From: an uncultured Caulobacterales bacterium
Lineage (GTDB): Bacteria > Pseudomonadota > Alphaproteobacteria > Caulobacterales > Caulobacteraceae
NCBI GenBank assembly: GCA_903900155.1
Contig: CAIUMD010000011.1
Coordinates: 31,277 to 95,276 of the forward strand
DNA length: 64,000 bases
Direction: 5' to 3'
In this document: positions 1-9,979 of the stretch, in pieces
Numbering within the stretch: the stretch's first letter is position 1
Layout of the letters: the number at the start of each line of letters is the position of its first letter
Position numbers and translations under genes: made by a program
Notes under the pieces: model-generated
The model's database searches: none
Seen by the model: the letters and a program-made list of their open reading frames with translations, nothing else
What the model was told of the DNA's origin: nothing

Positions 1-476
1 CTGTCCTTTGGACAGGCCGTCGTGTTTTTAACTTGGAGCGCGACTACCGCCGAAACCGCTAGGCACTTTCGGCTGTCGCGCTCCGGCTGCGCAATGGCTG
101 TAGCGGCTCTGAGCGGCCGCCGTTGCCTGGCACTATGGGGGCAGTTGTCAGACCACTCAAGGCTGAAATGGTACCGGTCTCATTTCTCGCGAGCGCGGCG
201 AGCTAGCGCAGGGCCTTGGACTGGGTGGACGGTGCGACATGGACTTCGTCCATCCAGGCCGGCCAGGCGGTCGTCGGCCGTCGCGCCCGACAGTCGCAGG
301 CGATCCTCGACGACCACGTACTCGGTGGTCCGGGGCCCGGCCGCGACCACGCGCTGAACGACGACCCGACTGAGGTGGCGGCTGACATCCAGGGGCTTGC
401 CCAAGTTCGGTAGGGGACTGCCTGGACTCAACGTCAGCTTGGCCATAAGCCTTGCGAACAACTTCCGGGGGGAACC
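1..476. other. Upstream stretch without a convincing gene; possible decayed reading frame on the minus strand
   Basis: No complete gene is supported here. On the minus strand, from about 461 down to about 203, two overlapping frames together look protein-like: one contains VVAAGPRTTEYVVVEDRL and the other ends in WMDEVHVAPSTQSKALR before a TAG at 203-205. The more protein-like stretch changes frame near position 250, so this may be the end of a decayed gene. No family is recognised. It could equally be chance coding potential in GC-rich DNA. Confidence 0.2.
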
Positions 477-995
477 ATGAAAGTTAGATTCGCCGCCGCG
501 CTGGGGGGGCTGGCGCTGCTCGTCTCCACGTCGGCCTTCGCCGCCGAGATTCTGATCCCAGAGGGCACCGAACTGGGCATGCGTCTCGAGGACGCGCTGT
601 CCAGCCAGACGGCCAAGGAAGGCGACCGCTTCACGGTCAGCTTGGACGACAACGTCAAGCTGCCCGACGGCACGATCCTGCGCGCCGGCTATCGCGGCGT
701 GGGCGAGGTCGTCGAGGCGCGCGACAACGGCATGCTGGGCAAGAACGGCAAGCTGAACGTGCGTCTGCTCTACATGAAGGTCGGCGACGACCGGGTCCGC
801 CTGCGCGCCAACCGCGGCGCCAAGGGCGAGACCCGCGTGGGCGCCACTGTCGCCACGGTGATCCTGTTCTGGCCGGCCGCGCCCTTCATCCGGGGCAAGG
901 ACGTCAGCATCAAGAAGGGCACGGTGATGACGGCCTATGTCGACCAGGACGTGAAGGTCGCCTCGCCCGTGCCGCCGCCGCCGGTTTCCGACTAG
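477..995 (+). CDS. Secreted protein of unknown function
   Basis: This 172-residue protein starts with a clear Sec signal peptide, a basic start followed by a hydrophobic stretch ending near ALLVSTSAFAAE. The ATG at 477 is preceded by a strong G-rich ribosome site (GGGGGGAA). The mature part is probably a beta-rich periplasmic domain, with phrases such as EGDRFTVSLDDNVKLPDGT and a late hydrophobic patch around VATVILFWPAAPF. The C-terminus is proline rich. The gene stands alone and is followed directly by a strong terminator. I do not recognise a family with certainty; the wording resembles small SLBB/SH3-like envelope proteins, but this is only an impression. Confidence 0.75.
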   Translation: MKVRFAAALGGLALLVSTSAFAAEILIPEGTELGMRLEDALSSQTAKEGDRFTVSLDDNVKLPDGTILRAGYRGVGEVVEARDNGMLGKNGKLNVRLLYMKVGDDRVRLRANRGAKGETRVGATVATVILFWPAAPFIRGKDVSIKKGTVMTAYVDQDVKVASPVPPPPVSD

Positions 996-1009
996 GATTG
1001 CAGACGCAA

Positions 1010-1048
1010 AAAAGGGCCCGCTTGGGAGAGGGAGCGGGCCCTTTTCGG
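1010..1048 (+). terminator. Rho-independent terminator of the secreted-protein gene
   Basis: A perfect 13-bp stem (AAAAGGGCCCGCT and its complement) encloses a 10-base loop, and the right arm ends in a T run. It begins 14 bases after the stop at 995. The left-arm A run means it could also work for the M61 gene arriving on the other strand. Confidence 0.85.
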
Positions 1049-1164
1049 TACGCGTTCAGAGGGATTGAACAGTCAGGAAAGTGACACAAGTGTCGGCTTC
1101 CCGCCCTTCCCCAAATCGTCGCAGGCTGCGAGTGGCTCGCAACCTGGCGGCGACCTCTCGTCTT

Positions 1165-3114
1165 CTACTTGCGCGGCGCCAGGATGTCGTCCAGGCGCGA
1201 CGGGACGCCAGGGATCTTCTCCAGGCGCGGGTAACGCAGGCCGCCGCGATAGTCGATCTTGACCATGCGGTAGCGGCCGCCGTCCTTGATCAGCAGTTCG
1301 ACCAGCGGGTTTTCCGGCTTGATGGCGGCGGTGACCGCCGATCTGAGCTTGTCGCCGTCAAAGGCGTCACCGTTCACGGCCACGACCGTCAGGCCCTGGG
1401 TCAGGCCGGCCTTGAACGCCGGGCCGCCCCACTGCACGTCGCTGATCATGCCGTCCGAACCGACCGACAGGCCCAGCGAGTAGCTGAGGCTGGTGCTCTT
1501 GTTCTGGGTCTCGGCCGACTTCATGAACTCGGTCGGCGTGTCGGTATAGACCAGCTTGTAGCCGCCGCGGGCATAGCCATCCAGCGGGGCCTTTTCCTGC
1601 ACGTCCTGGATGCGGGTCTTCAGGAACGTGGCCCAGTCATAGGCATAGACGCCGTTCAGCGTGCTGACCACGTCCTCGAGCGTGTAGGTGCGCGGCACGT
1701 ACGAGCCGTTGTCGACGCCGAAGAAGGCCTTGGCGAAGTCGTCCAGCGACTTCTTGCCGCCGGTCTTCTCGCGGATCAGGGTGTCGGCGTCGAGCCAGAC
1801 CATCAGGCCTTCCGAATAGTAGTCCTCGCTGCGCTGCCAGCTGAGCCACGACAGCGGCTTGCGGTTGGCGATGATCGGGTCGTTGGTGGTGTCCTGCACC
1901 GGGCGCCAGTCGCGGCCGCGACGGTTGTCGTAGAGGGCGGCGGTCGAGGCCAGGCTGTCCAGGGCCTGCTGCTTGGTCAAGAGGCCCGAGCGGGCGGCCA
2001 GGACGTTGCCCCAGTACTGGGTCTGGCCCTCATAGACCCACATCATGCTGTCGCGCATCGGCACGTTCAGGTTGGGGGTCCACAGGTCGGCGGCGCGGCG
2101 GAACTTGCCGTTCCACGAGTGGGTGTATTCGTGGCTGAGCAGGTCGCGGCGCACGAAGCTCTTGTCCCACTCGGTGAAGTATTTCGGAACCACGCGGTTC
2201 TCGGACGAGCGGTGGTGTTCCAGGCCGATGCCGCCGATCTTGTCCGACAGGGCGACCAGGAAGTCGTAGTGGTCGTAGTGGTGCGCGCCGTACAGCTTGT
2301 AGGCCTGCTGCACCAGGTCCTTGTGGATCTGGATGTGCTCGGGCTTGGCGTCCAGCAGCTCGGGGCTGTCGGCGACCAGGTTCAGGCGCACGGGCGCGGG
2401 GCCGGTCGGGTCCAGGTCGATCGACTTGAAGTATTTGCCGGCGAAGATCGGCGAGTCGACCAGGGTCTCGACCGTGGTGGTCTTGAAGGTGGTCGTGGCG
2501 CCGTCGGTCTTGGCGATTTCCAGCGCGGTGGCCAGCTTCCAGCCGTCGGGCAGCTTGACGCTGGCGTTGATCGGGATCTGGCGGGTGTAGTAGCCGGCCG
2601 GGTACAGGGTCACCTGCAGCCATTGCAGGTTCAGCATCTCGGGCGTGACTTCGGTGCGGCCGACCTTGGCCTCGACGGCGGTCAGGAACTGGTAGCTGAT
2701 CGAAATCTCGGTGACGCCGGCCGGGACGTCGACGTGGAAGGCGTTCACGGCCACCACGTCACGGGTCCAGGGGATGCGCTTGCCGTTGGCGGTGACGACC
2801 AGGCCCGCCAGCTTGTCCAGGTCGTTGCGCGGCGAGTGACCGCCCGGGACCCACTGCGGATACAGGAACACGAAGTCGCCGGCCTTGCTGACCGGCATGG
2901 TCGTGGTGACGTTCCAGATCTTGCGGTCCAGGTCGGTGGCGTCGACGGCCACCTTCAGCGTGCCGGCATAGGGCGCATCGCGCGGCGCTTCGATCGGTGG
3001 GGTGGCGGAGGCGGACTCCGGCATCGGCTGGTTGGCGGCCTGGGTGGGGACCTGGGCCAGAGCTGCGGTCGCGACCAGCGACAGGACGGAAACGGAGAAG
3101 AACAGCGCTTTCAC
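1165..3114 (-). CDS. M61 family glycyl aminopeptidase-type metallopeptidase with PDZ domain
   Basis: A secreted zinc peptidase of about 649 residues. The N-terminus is a signal peptide ending near TAALAQ. A beta-sandwich region typical of M61 is followed by the zinc motif HEYTHSW at about residue 330 and a downstream glutamate in MMWVYEGQTQYWG, the expected third ligand. A PDZ-like segment (LTQGLTVVAVNGDAFDGDKL) lies near residues 545-600. M61 enzymes are non-specific aminopeptidases with a preference for small residues, and this one is probably periplasmic. The first possible start is a TTG at 3126; I prefer the GTG at 3114 because a GGGG ribosome site lies at the right distance. It stands alone between convergent and divergent neighbours. 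Confidence 0.92.
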   Translation of the reverse strand: MKALFFSVSVLSLVATAALAQVPTQAANQPMPESASATPPIEAPRDAPYAGTLKVAVDATDLDRKIWNVTTTMPVSKAGDFVFLYPQWVPGGHSPRNDLDKLAGLVVTANGKRIPWTRDVVAVNAFHVDVPAGVTEISISYQFLTAVEAKVGRTEVTPEMLNLQWLQVTLYPAGYYTRQIPINASVKLPDGWKLATALEIAKTDGATTTFKTTTVETLVDSPIFAGKYFKSIDLDPTGPAPVRLNLVADSPELLDAKPEHIQIHKDLVQQAYKLYGAHHYDHYDFLVALSDKIGGIGLEHHRSSENRVVPKYFTEWDKSFVRRDLLSHEYTHSWNGKFRRAADLWTPNLNVPMRDSMMWVYEGQTQYWGNVLAARSGLLTKQQALDSLASTAALYDNRRGRDWRPVQDTTNDPIIANRKPLSWLSWQRSEDYYSEGLMVWLDADTLIREKTGGKKSLDDFAKAFFGVDNGSYVPRTYTLEDVVSTLNGVYAYDWATFLKTRIQDVQEKAPLDGYARGGYKLVYTDTPTEFMKSAETQNKSTSLSYSLGLSVGSDGMISDVQWGGPAFKAGLTQGLTVVAVNGDAFDGDKLRSAVTAAIKPENPLVELLIKDGGRYRMVKIDYRGGLRYPRLEKIPGVPSRLDDILAPRK

Positions 3115-3306
3115 GAAACACCCCAATGCGGCGCGCGGGCTCCCTCCCGCGGCGAAGAAGCCGGGATGTTTGTGTCGTTAACCCGTGCTTGTCGAGGACA
3201 AGTTCGTCTCCGTATGCAGAACATGGGTACGCGGAGCGCTCTTCCGTTTCCGGACGGAAACAAAGCGACGCGGACGCAATCGGAAGGGCCGGTTAACAGG
3301 GTATTC

Positions 3307-3346
3307 GGCGCAACATAAAAATATGCATATATCTTTATGTTGCGCC
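3307..3346. repeat. 40-bp palindrome with 13-bp perfect arms, candidate operator
   Basis: GGCGCAACATAAA at 3307-3319 is the exact reverse complement of 3334-3346. The 14-base centre contains a further palindrome, ATATGCATAT. The element is very AT rich in its centre, lies about 190 bp upstream of the M61 peptidase start and about 60 bp past the end of the BON gene, and has no T run. It therefore looks more like a regulator-binding site than a terminator. Its binding protein is unknown. Confidence 0.5.
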
Positions 3347-3378
3347 GGCGGTAGGCGGTGGCGGGGTAGGGAAAACGA

Positions 3379-3405
3379 GATGCTCCCCCGCGATGCGTGG
3401 GGCTC
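3379..3405 (-). terminator. Possible terminator hairpin after the BON gene
   Basis: On the minus strand, just past the TAA of the BON gene, an imperfect GC hairpin (arms around GCCCCACGC and GCGGGGGAGC) is followed by a short T run. The same hairpin theme (GATGCTCCCCC) occurs at 55520. The stem has mismatches, so termination is only likely, not certain. Confidence 0.35.
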
Positions 3406-3406
3406 T

Positions 3407-4213
3407 TTACAGCGGATCCGACAGCGGCACGGTCGTCGCCGTCGTCCCGGTCCCGCGGTCTATGCGCAGGTTGTTCTGGACGTTGTCGACGCCCGTCACG
3501 CTCTCGGCCAGGGCCTCGGCGCGCTTCTTGTCCTCGCGCGAGCGGACCGAGCCGGTCAGGGTGACGTCGCCGTCCAAGACCGCGACCTCGATGTCGCTGG
3601 CGTTCAGCCAGCTGTCGTCGGTCAGGCGGTCGCTGACATCCTCGCGGATGCGCTCGTCCGAGCGGCGATAGCCCTTGGGCCCGCGCCCGCGATGGGCGCC
3701 GTCTTCCTGGCGGCGGTGCAGGGCGTCCTGGTCGCCCATCCACGAGGAGACCTCGTCGCGGGCCCGGTCGAACCAACTGCGCTCTTCTTCATGCCGCCGG
3801 TCGGGACCGAACGAGCGATAGGGGTCATGATTGCCGTAGGCCCCGCGATAGCTGCGCTCGCGGGCTTCGACGTCGCGGTCGTGGTGATCGAAATAGCGTT
3901 CGTCGCCATAGTCGGCCGTGCGGCTGGAATAGCCGCTGGCGCCGTCGCCGTAGCCGCGCGTCCCTTGCTGGGCCGCGCGCAGGAACTCGCCGCCGCCCCG
4001 GCGCGGGCCACGATAGCTTTCGCGCGTGGCGTCCTGCCCGTACGAGCGGTCATAGCCGGAATTGGCGTAGCTGGTGCGCTCGGGGCCGGGGCGGCGCTGG
4101 GCGTCGTAGCCGTAGGGGCGGTCCTGACGGTTGTAGTCCTGGCGGTTGCGGTCGAAATCGCCGTCGGCCTCGACATCGAAGCGGCCTTCGCGATCATTCC
4201 ATCTCTGGGGCAT
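3407..4213 (-). CDS. BON domain-containing protein
   Basis: This protein has a hydrophilic, low-complexity first two thirds rich in Arg, Asp, Tyr and Gln. A single BON domain occupies roughly the last 75 residues, with the typical phrases RIREDVSDRLTDD, IEVAVLDGDVTLTGSVRS and GVDNVQNNLRI. BON domains bind phospholipids or help envelope proteins associate, so an envelope or stress role is plausible. There is no signal peptide, which leaves the location uncertain. I chose the ATG at 4213 (protein start MPQRWNDREG), because GGAGAAG lies just upstream; a longer frame to 4255 exists without such a site. It diverges from dnaG. Confidence 0.85.
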   Translation of the reverse strand: MPQRWNDREGRFDVEADGDFDRNRQDYNRQDRPYGYDAQRRPGPERTSYANSGYDRSYGQDATRESYRGPRRGGGEFLRAAQQGTRGYGDGASGYSSRTADYGDERYFDHHDRDVEARERSYRGAYGNHDPYRSFGPDRRHEEERSWFDRARDEVSSWMGDQDALHRRQEDGAHRGRGPKGYRRSDERIREDVSDRLTDDSWLNASDIEVAVLDGDVTLTGSVRSREDKKRAEALAESVTGVDNVQNNLRIDRGTGTTATTVPLSDPL

Positions 4214-4313
4214 GGGTCTTCTCCGTGGCGTTCTGGGAAGCTGCGGGCGCGTCAAGGCGCCCCGGCTCTCAAAACGGGCGGTGCGGAGTCGGTGTTCCTA
4301 ATGCCGAGCTTTG

Positions 4314-4346
4314 ACAGGTTAATCTGTGGGTAACCTGTTAAGAGTC
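4314..4346. promoter_or_regulatory. Inverted repeat and GANTC site in the dnaG upstream region
   Basis: ACAGGTTA (4314-4321) and TAACCTGT (4331-4338) form a perfect 8-bp inverted repeat around a 9-base centre. A TTGACA at 4311-4316 overlaps its left arm and a second TTGACA lies at 4404-4409; both could be -35 elements. GAGTC sites at 4286 and 4342 are potential CcrM methylation targets. That dnaG transcription is controlled here is inference. Confidence 0.4.
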
Positions 4347-4470
4347 GTTTGCGGTCTGTGGAGAGGGCGAATCGCCCTGTTCGGAACTTGGTGCGACCTG
4401 TTTTGACAGGGCGGGCTTCCAAATAGGGTCCGGCGTTTTCGGGTCCGCCAACCCTTTGTCAGCCAGCTAT

Positions 4471-6387
4471 ATGCGTTTCGACGACCGCTTCCTTGAAGAA
4501 CTGAAATCCCGCCTTCGCCCGTCCGACGTCGTCGGCAAGTCGGTGAAGCTGCGGCGGCAAGGGCGCGAATATGCGGGGCTGTCGCCGTTCACCAAGGAGA
4601 AGAGCCCGTCGTTTTTCGTCAACGACGAGAAGGGCTTCTACCACTGCTTCTCTAGCGGCAAGCACGGCGACATCATCAGCTTCCTGCAGGAGACCGAGCG
4701 GCTCACCTTTAGCGAGGCCGTAGAGCGGCTGGCAGCCGAGGCCGGCATGAGCCTGCCCGCCGTCGACCCGCAGATGGCCCGCGAGGAGCAGAAGCGCTCG
4801 TCCCTCGGCGACTGGATGGAACTCGCAGCAGCCTGGTTCGAGGCCGAGCTGCGTCGGCCCGGCGGCCAGACCGCCCGCGCCTATCTGGAAAGGCGCGGCC
4901 TGCCCGAGAAGGAGTGGGGCCGTTTCCGCATCGGCTTCTCGCCCAACAACCGCACGGGGCTGAAGGACTATCTGGTCGCCAAGGGCGCCAAGCCAGGCGA
5001 CCTGGTCGACGCCGGCGTGCTGATCTCGCCCGAAGACGGGGGGCAGCCCTATGACCGCTTCCGCGACCGTATCATCTTCCCGATCACCGACAGCCGCGGG
5101 AAGGTGGTTTCGTTCGGCGGTCGGGCGATGGATCCCAACGCCCGCGCCAAGTACCTGAATGGTCCCGAGACAGGCCTCTTCCATAAGAGTCGGGTGCTGT
5201 ACGGCCTATTTGAGGCCCGCAAGATTCTGCACGACGGTCAGACAACTGCGCCGGGATCGCGAACGCCGATCGTGGTTGTTGAAGGTTATATGGACGTCAT
5301 CGCCTGCCAGCGCGCTAACGTGCCGGCCGTGGCGGCCATGGGCACGGCCCTGACCGAGGAGCAGATGGAGGCCCTGTGGCGCCTGCATCCCGAACCCACC
5401 CTGTGCTTTGACGGCGACAAGGCTGGCCAGCGCGCCGCCGACCGCGCCATCGATCGCGCCCTACCGCTATTGAAGCCTGGGCGCTCGTTTCGTTTTTCGA
5501 TGCCGGTTGGCGGTAAAGACCCTGATGACGTGCTGCGCGATCAGGGGCCTGAAGCGCTGCGGGCCCAGCTTTCCGATACGAAGCCCTTTGTGCGAGCTTT
5601 GTTCGAGCGCGAGCTGAATGTTGAGCCGCTTGAGACGCCTGAGCAGAGAACGAGCCTGAAGGTTCGGCTCCGTACTTTGGCAGCTCAAATTGCCGACAAG
5701 GAACTTGGCGGTGAGTACAAAGGTGAATTGCTCGATCTTTGGGATGAAGAGCGTGCATCGCGCCGCATCAGGCCAGATGTGGGTGACAGCGCCCGTGCAA
5801 TGGTGCGCCACCGCGAAGACCTACGACGCGGTCGCAGAATGGAGCAGCGAGCCGGAGCATCGCCTGAGGCTCGAGTTGCTGCTAAGCGTCTTAGCGAGCG
5901 TCCATCTCCATTTTCTTCAGCGCTGGCGTTCGCGATGCTTCAGCGGCCGGATATCGTCGGCGGCCAAATCGAAAAACTGATGAACCAGGGTCTAGGCAAC
6001 GAGGTCCTGGATAAAATTGTCGGTGAGGTTGCCAATCTATTCCTGGATAATCACGCTGGTGACTATGACTTCATTAGGAAGCGTCTAAGCGCGATTGGTA
6101 TCGACGATGGAACGTTCGAAAATATCAAGATGAGCGCTTCGTACGTGAGAGAGCTTGGCGTCGATGGTGAGGCTGACAAAGTACGGGAGCTTTGGTCCCT
6201 GGCTTTTGATCTTTTTGTGAGATTTCTCTCACTTGAGAAGGCTATCGAGGAGGTGAAGGAAGACCTCCGCTATGGTGAAAACTACAAGGTTTTCGTGGAG
6301 ATGAAGACCGAACGGGATACCGTTAAGCGGTTGATCGACAGCGGTGCTTGGGCCGACCCAAGCCAAGTTTCGCACGTGTTGCACTAG
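4471..6387 (+). CDS. dnaG: DNA primase DnaG
   Basis: DnaG makes the RNA primers for replication and contacts the replicative helicase through its C-terminus. The N-terminal zinc-finger fold (residues about 30-90), the Toprim catalytic core (VVVEGYMDVIACQ, then LCFDGDKAGQRA) and a helical C-terminal domain are all visible; total 638 residues. In the zinc-finger fold the usual ligands are mostly replaced: the region reads GLSPFTKEKSPSFF and then YHCFSSGKHGD. I set the start at ATG 4471 (MRFDDRFLEEL), rather than the TTG 15 bases upstream. From about base 5460 to the stop, GC content and third-position bias fall sharply compared with the front half and with rpoD. This suggests recombination with foreign DNA in the region encoding the C-terminal domain. 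Confidence 0.96.
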   Translation: MRFDDRFLEELKSRLRPSDVVGKSVKLRRQGREYAGLSPFTKEKSPSFFVNDEKGFYHCFSSGKHGDIISFLQETERLTFSEAVERLAAEAGMSLPAVDPQMAREEQKRSSLGDWMELAAAWFEAELRRPGGQTARAYLERRGLPEKEWGRFRIGFSPNNRTGLKDYLVAKGAKPGDLVDAGVLISPEDGGQPYDRFRDRIIFPITDSRGKVVSFGGRAMDPNARAKYLNGPETGLFHKSRVLYGLFEARKILHDGQTTAPGSRTPIVVVEGYMDVIACQRANVPAVAAMGTALTEEQMEALWRLHPEPTLCFDGDKAGQRAADRAIDRALPLLKPGRSFRFSMPVGGKDPDDVLRDQGPEALRAQLSDTKPFVRALFERELNVEPLETPEQRTSLKVRLRTLAAQIADKELGGEYKGELLDLWDEERASRRIRPDVGDSARAMVRHREDLRRGRRMEQRAGASPEARVAAKRLSERPSPFSSALAFAMLQRPDIVGGQIEKLMNQGLGNEVLDKIVGEVANLFLDNHAGDYDFIRKRLSAIGIDDGTFENIKMSASYVRELGVDGEADKVRELWSLAFDLFVRFLSLEKAIEEVKEDLRYGENYKVFVEMKTERDTVKRLIDSGAWADPSQVSHVLH

Positions 6388-6824
6388 AATTCGGACGTAG
6401 TCTGCGCGCATTACGCGCTGCAAATTTTGCGATCGTGACCCGCGCCATCTTGACACCGGCGTCACCCAAAGCCACATGCCGACTCAAGGAACTGCCAAGC
6501 AACTGACTGACATCGCTCGGGCCGCCGCAGCGCGCGCCCTATACCGAAACAGGATGTCACCCTCGTTGCCGCACCAGGTCCCCAGCGGTCGTCGACCCGA
6601 TCAGGGAAGACGCCAGGCCGCGCCCACGCCTTTGGGCCTCCGCCGGGTTTCCCGCGGAGCGTTCGCACATGGCGAAAAGGGCGCGCTTAGGCGGCTTCTG
6701 ACGGGAACGTGATCACTGGGCGTGCGCTGAGTCACAGCGACGACCGGACGGGCAGCGCCTTTTCGAAACGGATTTTCTCGGCGCCGCGCTTGCAGAGCTG
6801 GCGGTGTCGACTTCGGAGAGCTTG
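6388..6824. other. dnaG-rpoD intergenic region, presumed rpoD promoter region
   Basis: No gene is supported in this 437-bp stretch. It holds a TTGACA at 6450-6455 without a convincing -10 partner. Its first 90 bases keep the AT-leaning composition of the dnaG 3' end, while the rest is GC rich. The rpoD promoter should lie here but cannot be fixed by eye. Confidence 0.4.
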
Positions 6825-8786
<1,962 letters not shown>

Positions 8787-8810
8787 GGGTTCCGGTCCGT
8801 TCAGACGAAG

Positions 8811-8844
8811 ACGCCCCGGTCGAAAGACCGGGGCGTTTTTGTTT
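8811..8844 (+). terminator. rpoD terminator (left copy of a 22-bp direct repeat)
   Basis: A perfect 11-bp stem, ACGCCCCGGTC with a GAAA loop, is followed by TTTTTGTTT. Bases 8826-8847 are repeated exactly at 9783-9804, on the far side of the low-GC gene at 8855-9673. Confidence 0.93.
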
Positions 8845-8854
8845 AGGCGGCTTG

Positions 8855-9673
8855 CTAGCCCATCCCCTTGAGGGAGATGAAGGCTTCGCCCACCGTGCCG
8901 ATATCCTCCATATTGAAGCCTCGATAGCGCATATCCGGAACCCATGACCCCGAAAGTGGCTGGACATCGAAGCTGATTTCAAAGCCGGTTCGGTTAGCAA
9001 AGCCAATTTGCACACCGCCACCTATGTCTTGTCGGTACGTATTCTTGAGCGTGGACCGAATATATCTTAGCGCGGACCGGTTAGCGGGTGAATAGGAGGG
9101 ATCTGGATCTTCGGGCAATGTGGAAATTCCTTGCCTGACGGATTCCTTTTCGCTTCCCAAGATCTCGACGGTTCCCGCGGAGGAGCAGGCTGTGCGCATA
9201 GACACTGCGCCATCATTTTGCGCCGTCTCGATAGCGATTGCGGAAACTGCATTGATTTCTGAATCCCAGCCAACGAGCAGGCATTCGCAACGAGGATCGC
9301 CGCCGGTGGCTCCAACACCTTTGGCGTATGCCTCGAGAAACTTTCCAAGATGGCTCGCAAAGTGAGCCAAGGAGGGCAGGCTGCTTTCACCGACGGTGAC
9401 TAGCCTTGACCAAAGGGGGACCACCGCAGCATACGCTTGAAGCGCGATCAGGGAGCTACCGGCATAGGCAAAGCCAAAGGTTGTGCGTGAAGCCGTCTGA
9501 TCGAAGAAGCCCGAGTTTGCCGAGCGGGCCAGATGAACAGGTATTTCTAGTATTTTCGCTCCATGATCGGTCAGTACGGATTGGCCGACATGTCCTGGTT
9601 GCGAAATCCTACTGTCGCTGACCATCCACAGGAGGTCAGGGCCAGGCTCTCTCCAAGCGATCACAACTGTCAT
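8855..9673 (-). CDS. Uncharacterised protein, possibly Ntn-hydrolase-like
   Basis: This 272-residue protein has no signal peptide. Its opening (MTVVIAWREPGPDLLWMVSD, SRIS, then LTDHGAKILEIPV) and the later FGFAYAGSSLIALQAYAAV resemble the start of proteasome-type or related Ntn-hydrolase folds, where a strand pair with a D-S-R motif is followed by a lysine. This is a pattern impression, not a family assignment. The middle holds a WDSEINAVSAIAIET strand pair, consistent with such a fold. Codon use is much less GC biased than in neighbouring genes, which points to recent acquisition. It is the only gene in the block flanked by the duplicated rpoD terminator sequence. Confidence 0.7.
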   Translation of the reverse strand: MTVVIAWREPGPDLLWMVSDSRISQPGHVGQSVLTDHGAKILEIPVHLARSANSGFFDQTASRTTFGFAYAGSSLIALQAYAAVVPLWSRLVTVGESSLPSLAHFASHLGKFLEAYAKGVGATGGDPRCECLLVGWDSEINAVSAIAIETAQNDGAVSMRTACSSAGTVEILGSEKESVRQGISTLPEDPDPSYSPANRSALRYIRSTLKNTYRQDIGGGVQIGFANRTGFEISFDVQPLSGSWVPDMRYRGFNMEDIGTVGEAFISLKGMG

Positions 9674-9782
9674 GTGAGATCCACCAACCCAGCGTCGCTA
9701 CGCGACCCTTAGCTACTTCGGGGCAAGTGTCAGCTAGCACCAGTCTTCAGAGATATGGAGCACGGAGAACGCCCGGTCATAG

Positions 9783-9804
9783 GACCGGGGCGTTTTTGTT
9801 TAGG
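9783..9804 (+). repeat. Right copy of the 22-bp rpoD-terminator direct repeat
   Basis: These 22 bases are identical to 8826-8847 (right terminator arm plus T run). A partial left arm, GCCCGGTC, precedes it, one C shorter than the original, so the hairpin is weakened. No plus-strand gene uses it. Confidence 0.75.
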
Positions 9805-9817
9805 GAGTCCGCGTATT

Positions 9818-9941
9818 CCCTCTGCTCCCCCTTTGGGGGAGCTGTCGGCGAAGCCGACTGAGGGGGCGTCGCCGGCATAGGCCGAGCTGCCCCCTCCGGC
9901 CCTCTGGGCCACCTCCCCCAGAAGGGGAGGAGAGAGCAGAG
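9818..9941. repeat. Hairpin-type intergenic repeat
   Basis: CTCTGCTCCCC near 9820 pairs with the GGGGAGGAGAGAGCAGAG end near 9924-9941. Inner arms around GTCGGCGAAGCCGAC and GCCCCCTC form further stems. This Caulobacter-type palindromic repeat fills the gap before the M56 gene; related versions occur at 63480 and 63823. Confidence 0.7.
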
Positions 9942-9979
9942 CTCCCCTCCGCGAAGGCAGGTGGCGGGGCGCCAAGCCC

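Larger units (their letters stand above)
8848..9804. mobile_element. Putative 957-bp acquired cassette flanked by a 22-bp direct repeat
   Basis: The segment between the two copies of the terminator sequence (8826-8847 and 9783-9804) is visibly lower in GC than both neighbours. It contains a single gene pointing back towards rpoD. Removing 957 bp would leave rpoD, one terminator, the hairpin repeat and the M56 gene, a simple ancestral order. No plus-strand gene ends before the right copy, so that terminator has no obvious job. No integrase or transposase lies inside; a passive insertion or terminator-targeted integration are both possible. Confidence 0.5.

Noticed and set aside
1081..3318. A 745-codon plus-strand open frame opposite the M61 peptidase gene
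   Set aside because: Gly, Val, Arg and Gln-rich antisense sequence with no domain; the peptidase on the other strand is certain.
6476..6712. A 78-codon plus-strand open frame between dnaG and rpoD
   Set aside because: No ribosome site, no family and a sequence rich in Arg and Pro that looks non-coding.
9783..9804. A true terminator of an upstream plus-strand gene
   Set aside because: The only gene nearby runs on the minus strand, and the left arm is shortened; a duplicated copy explains it better.
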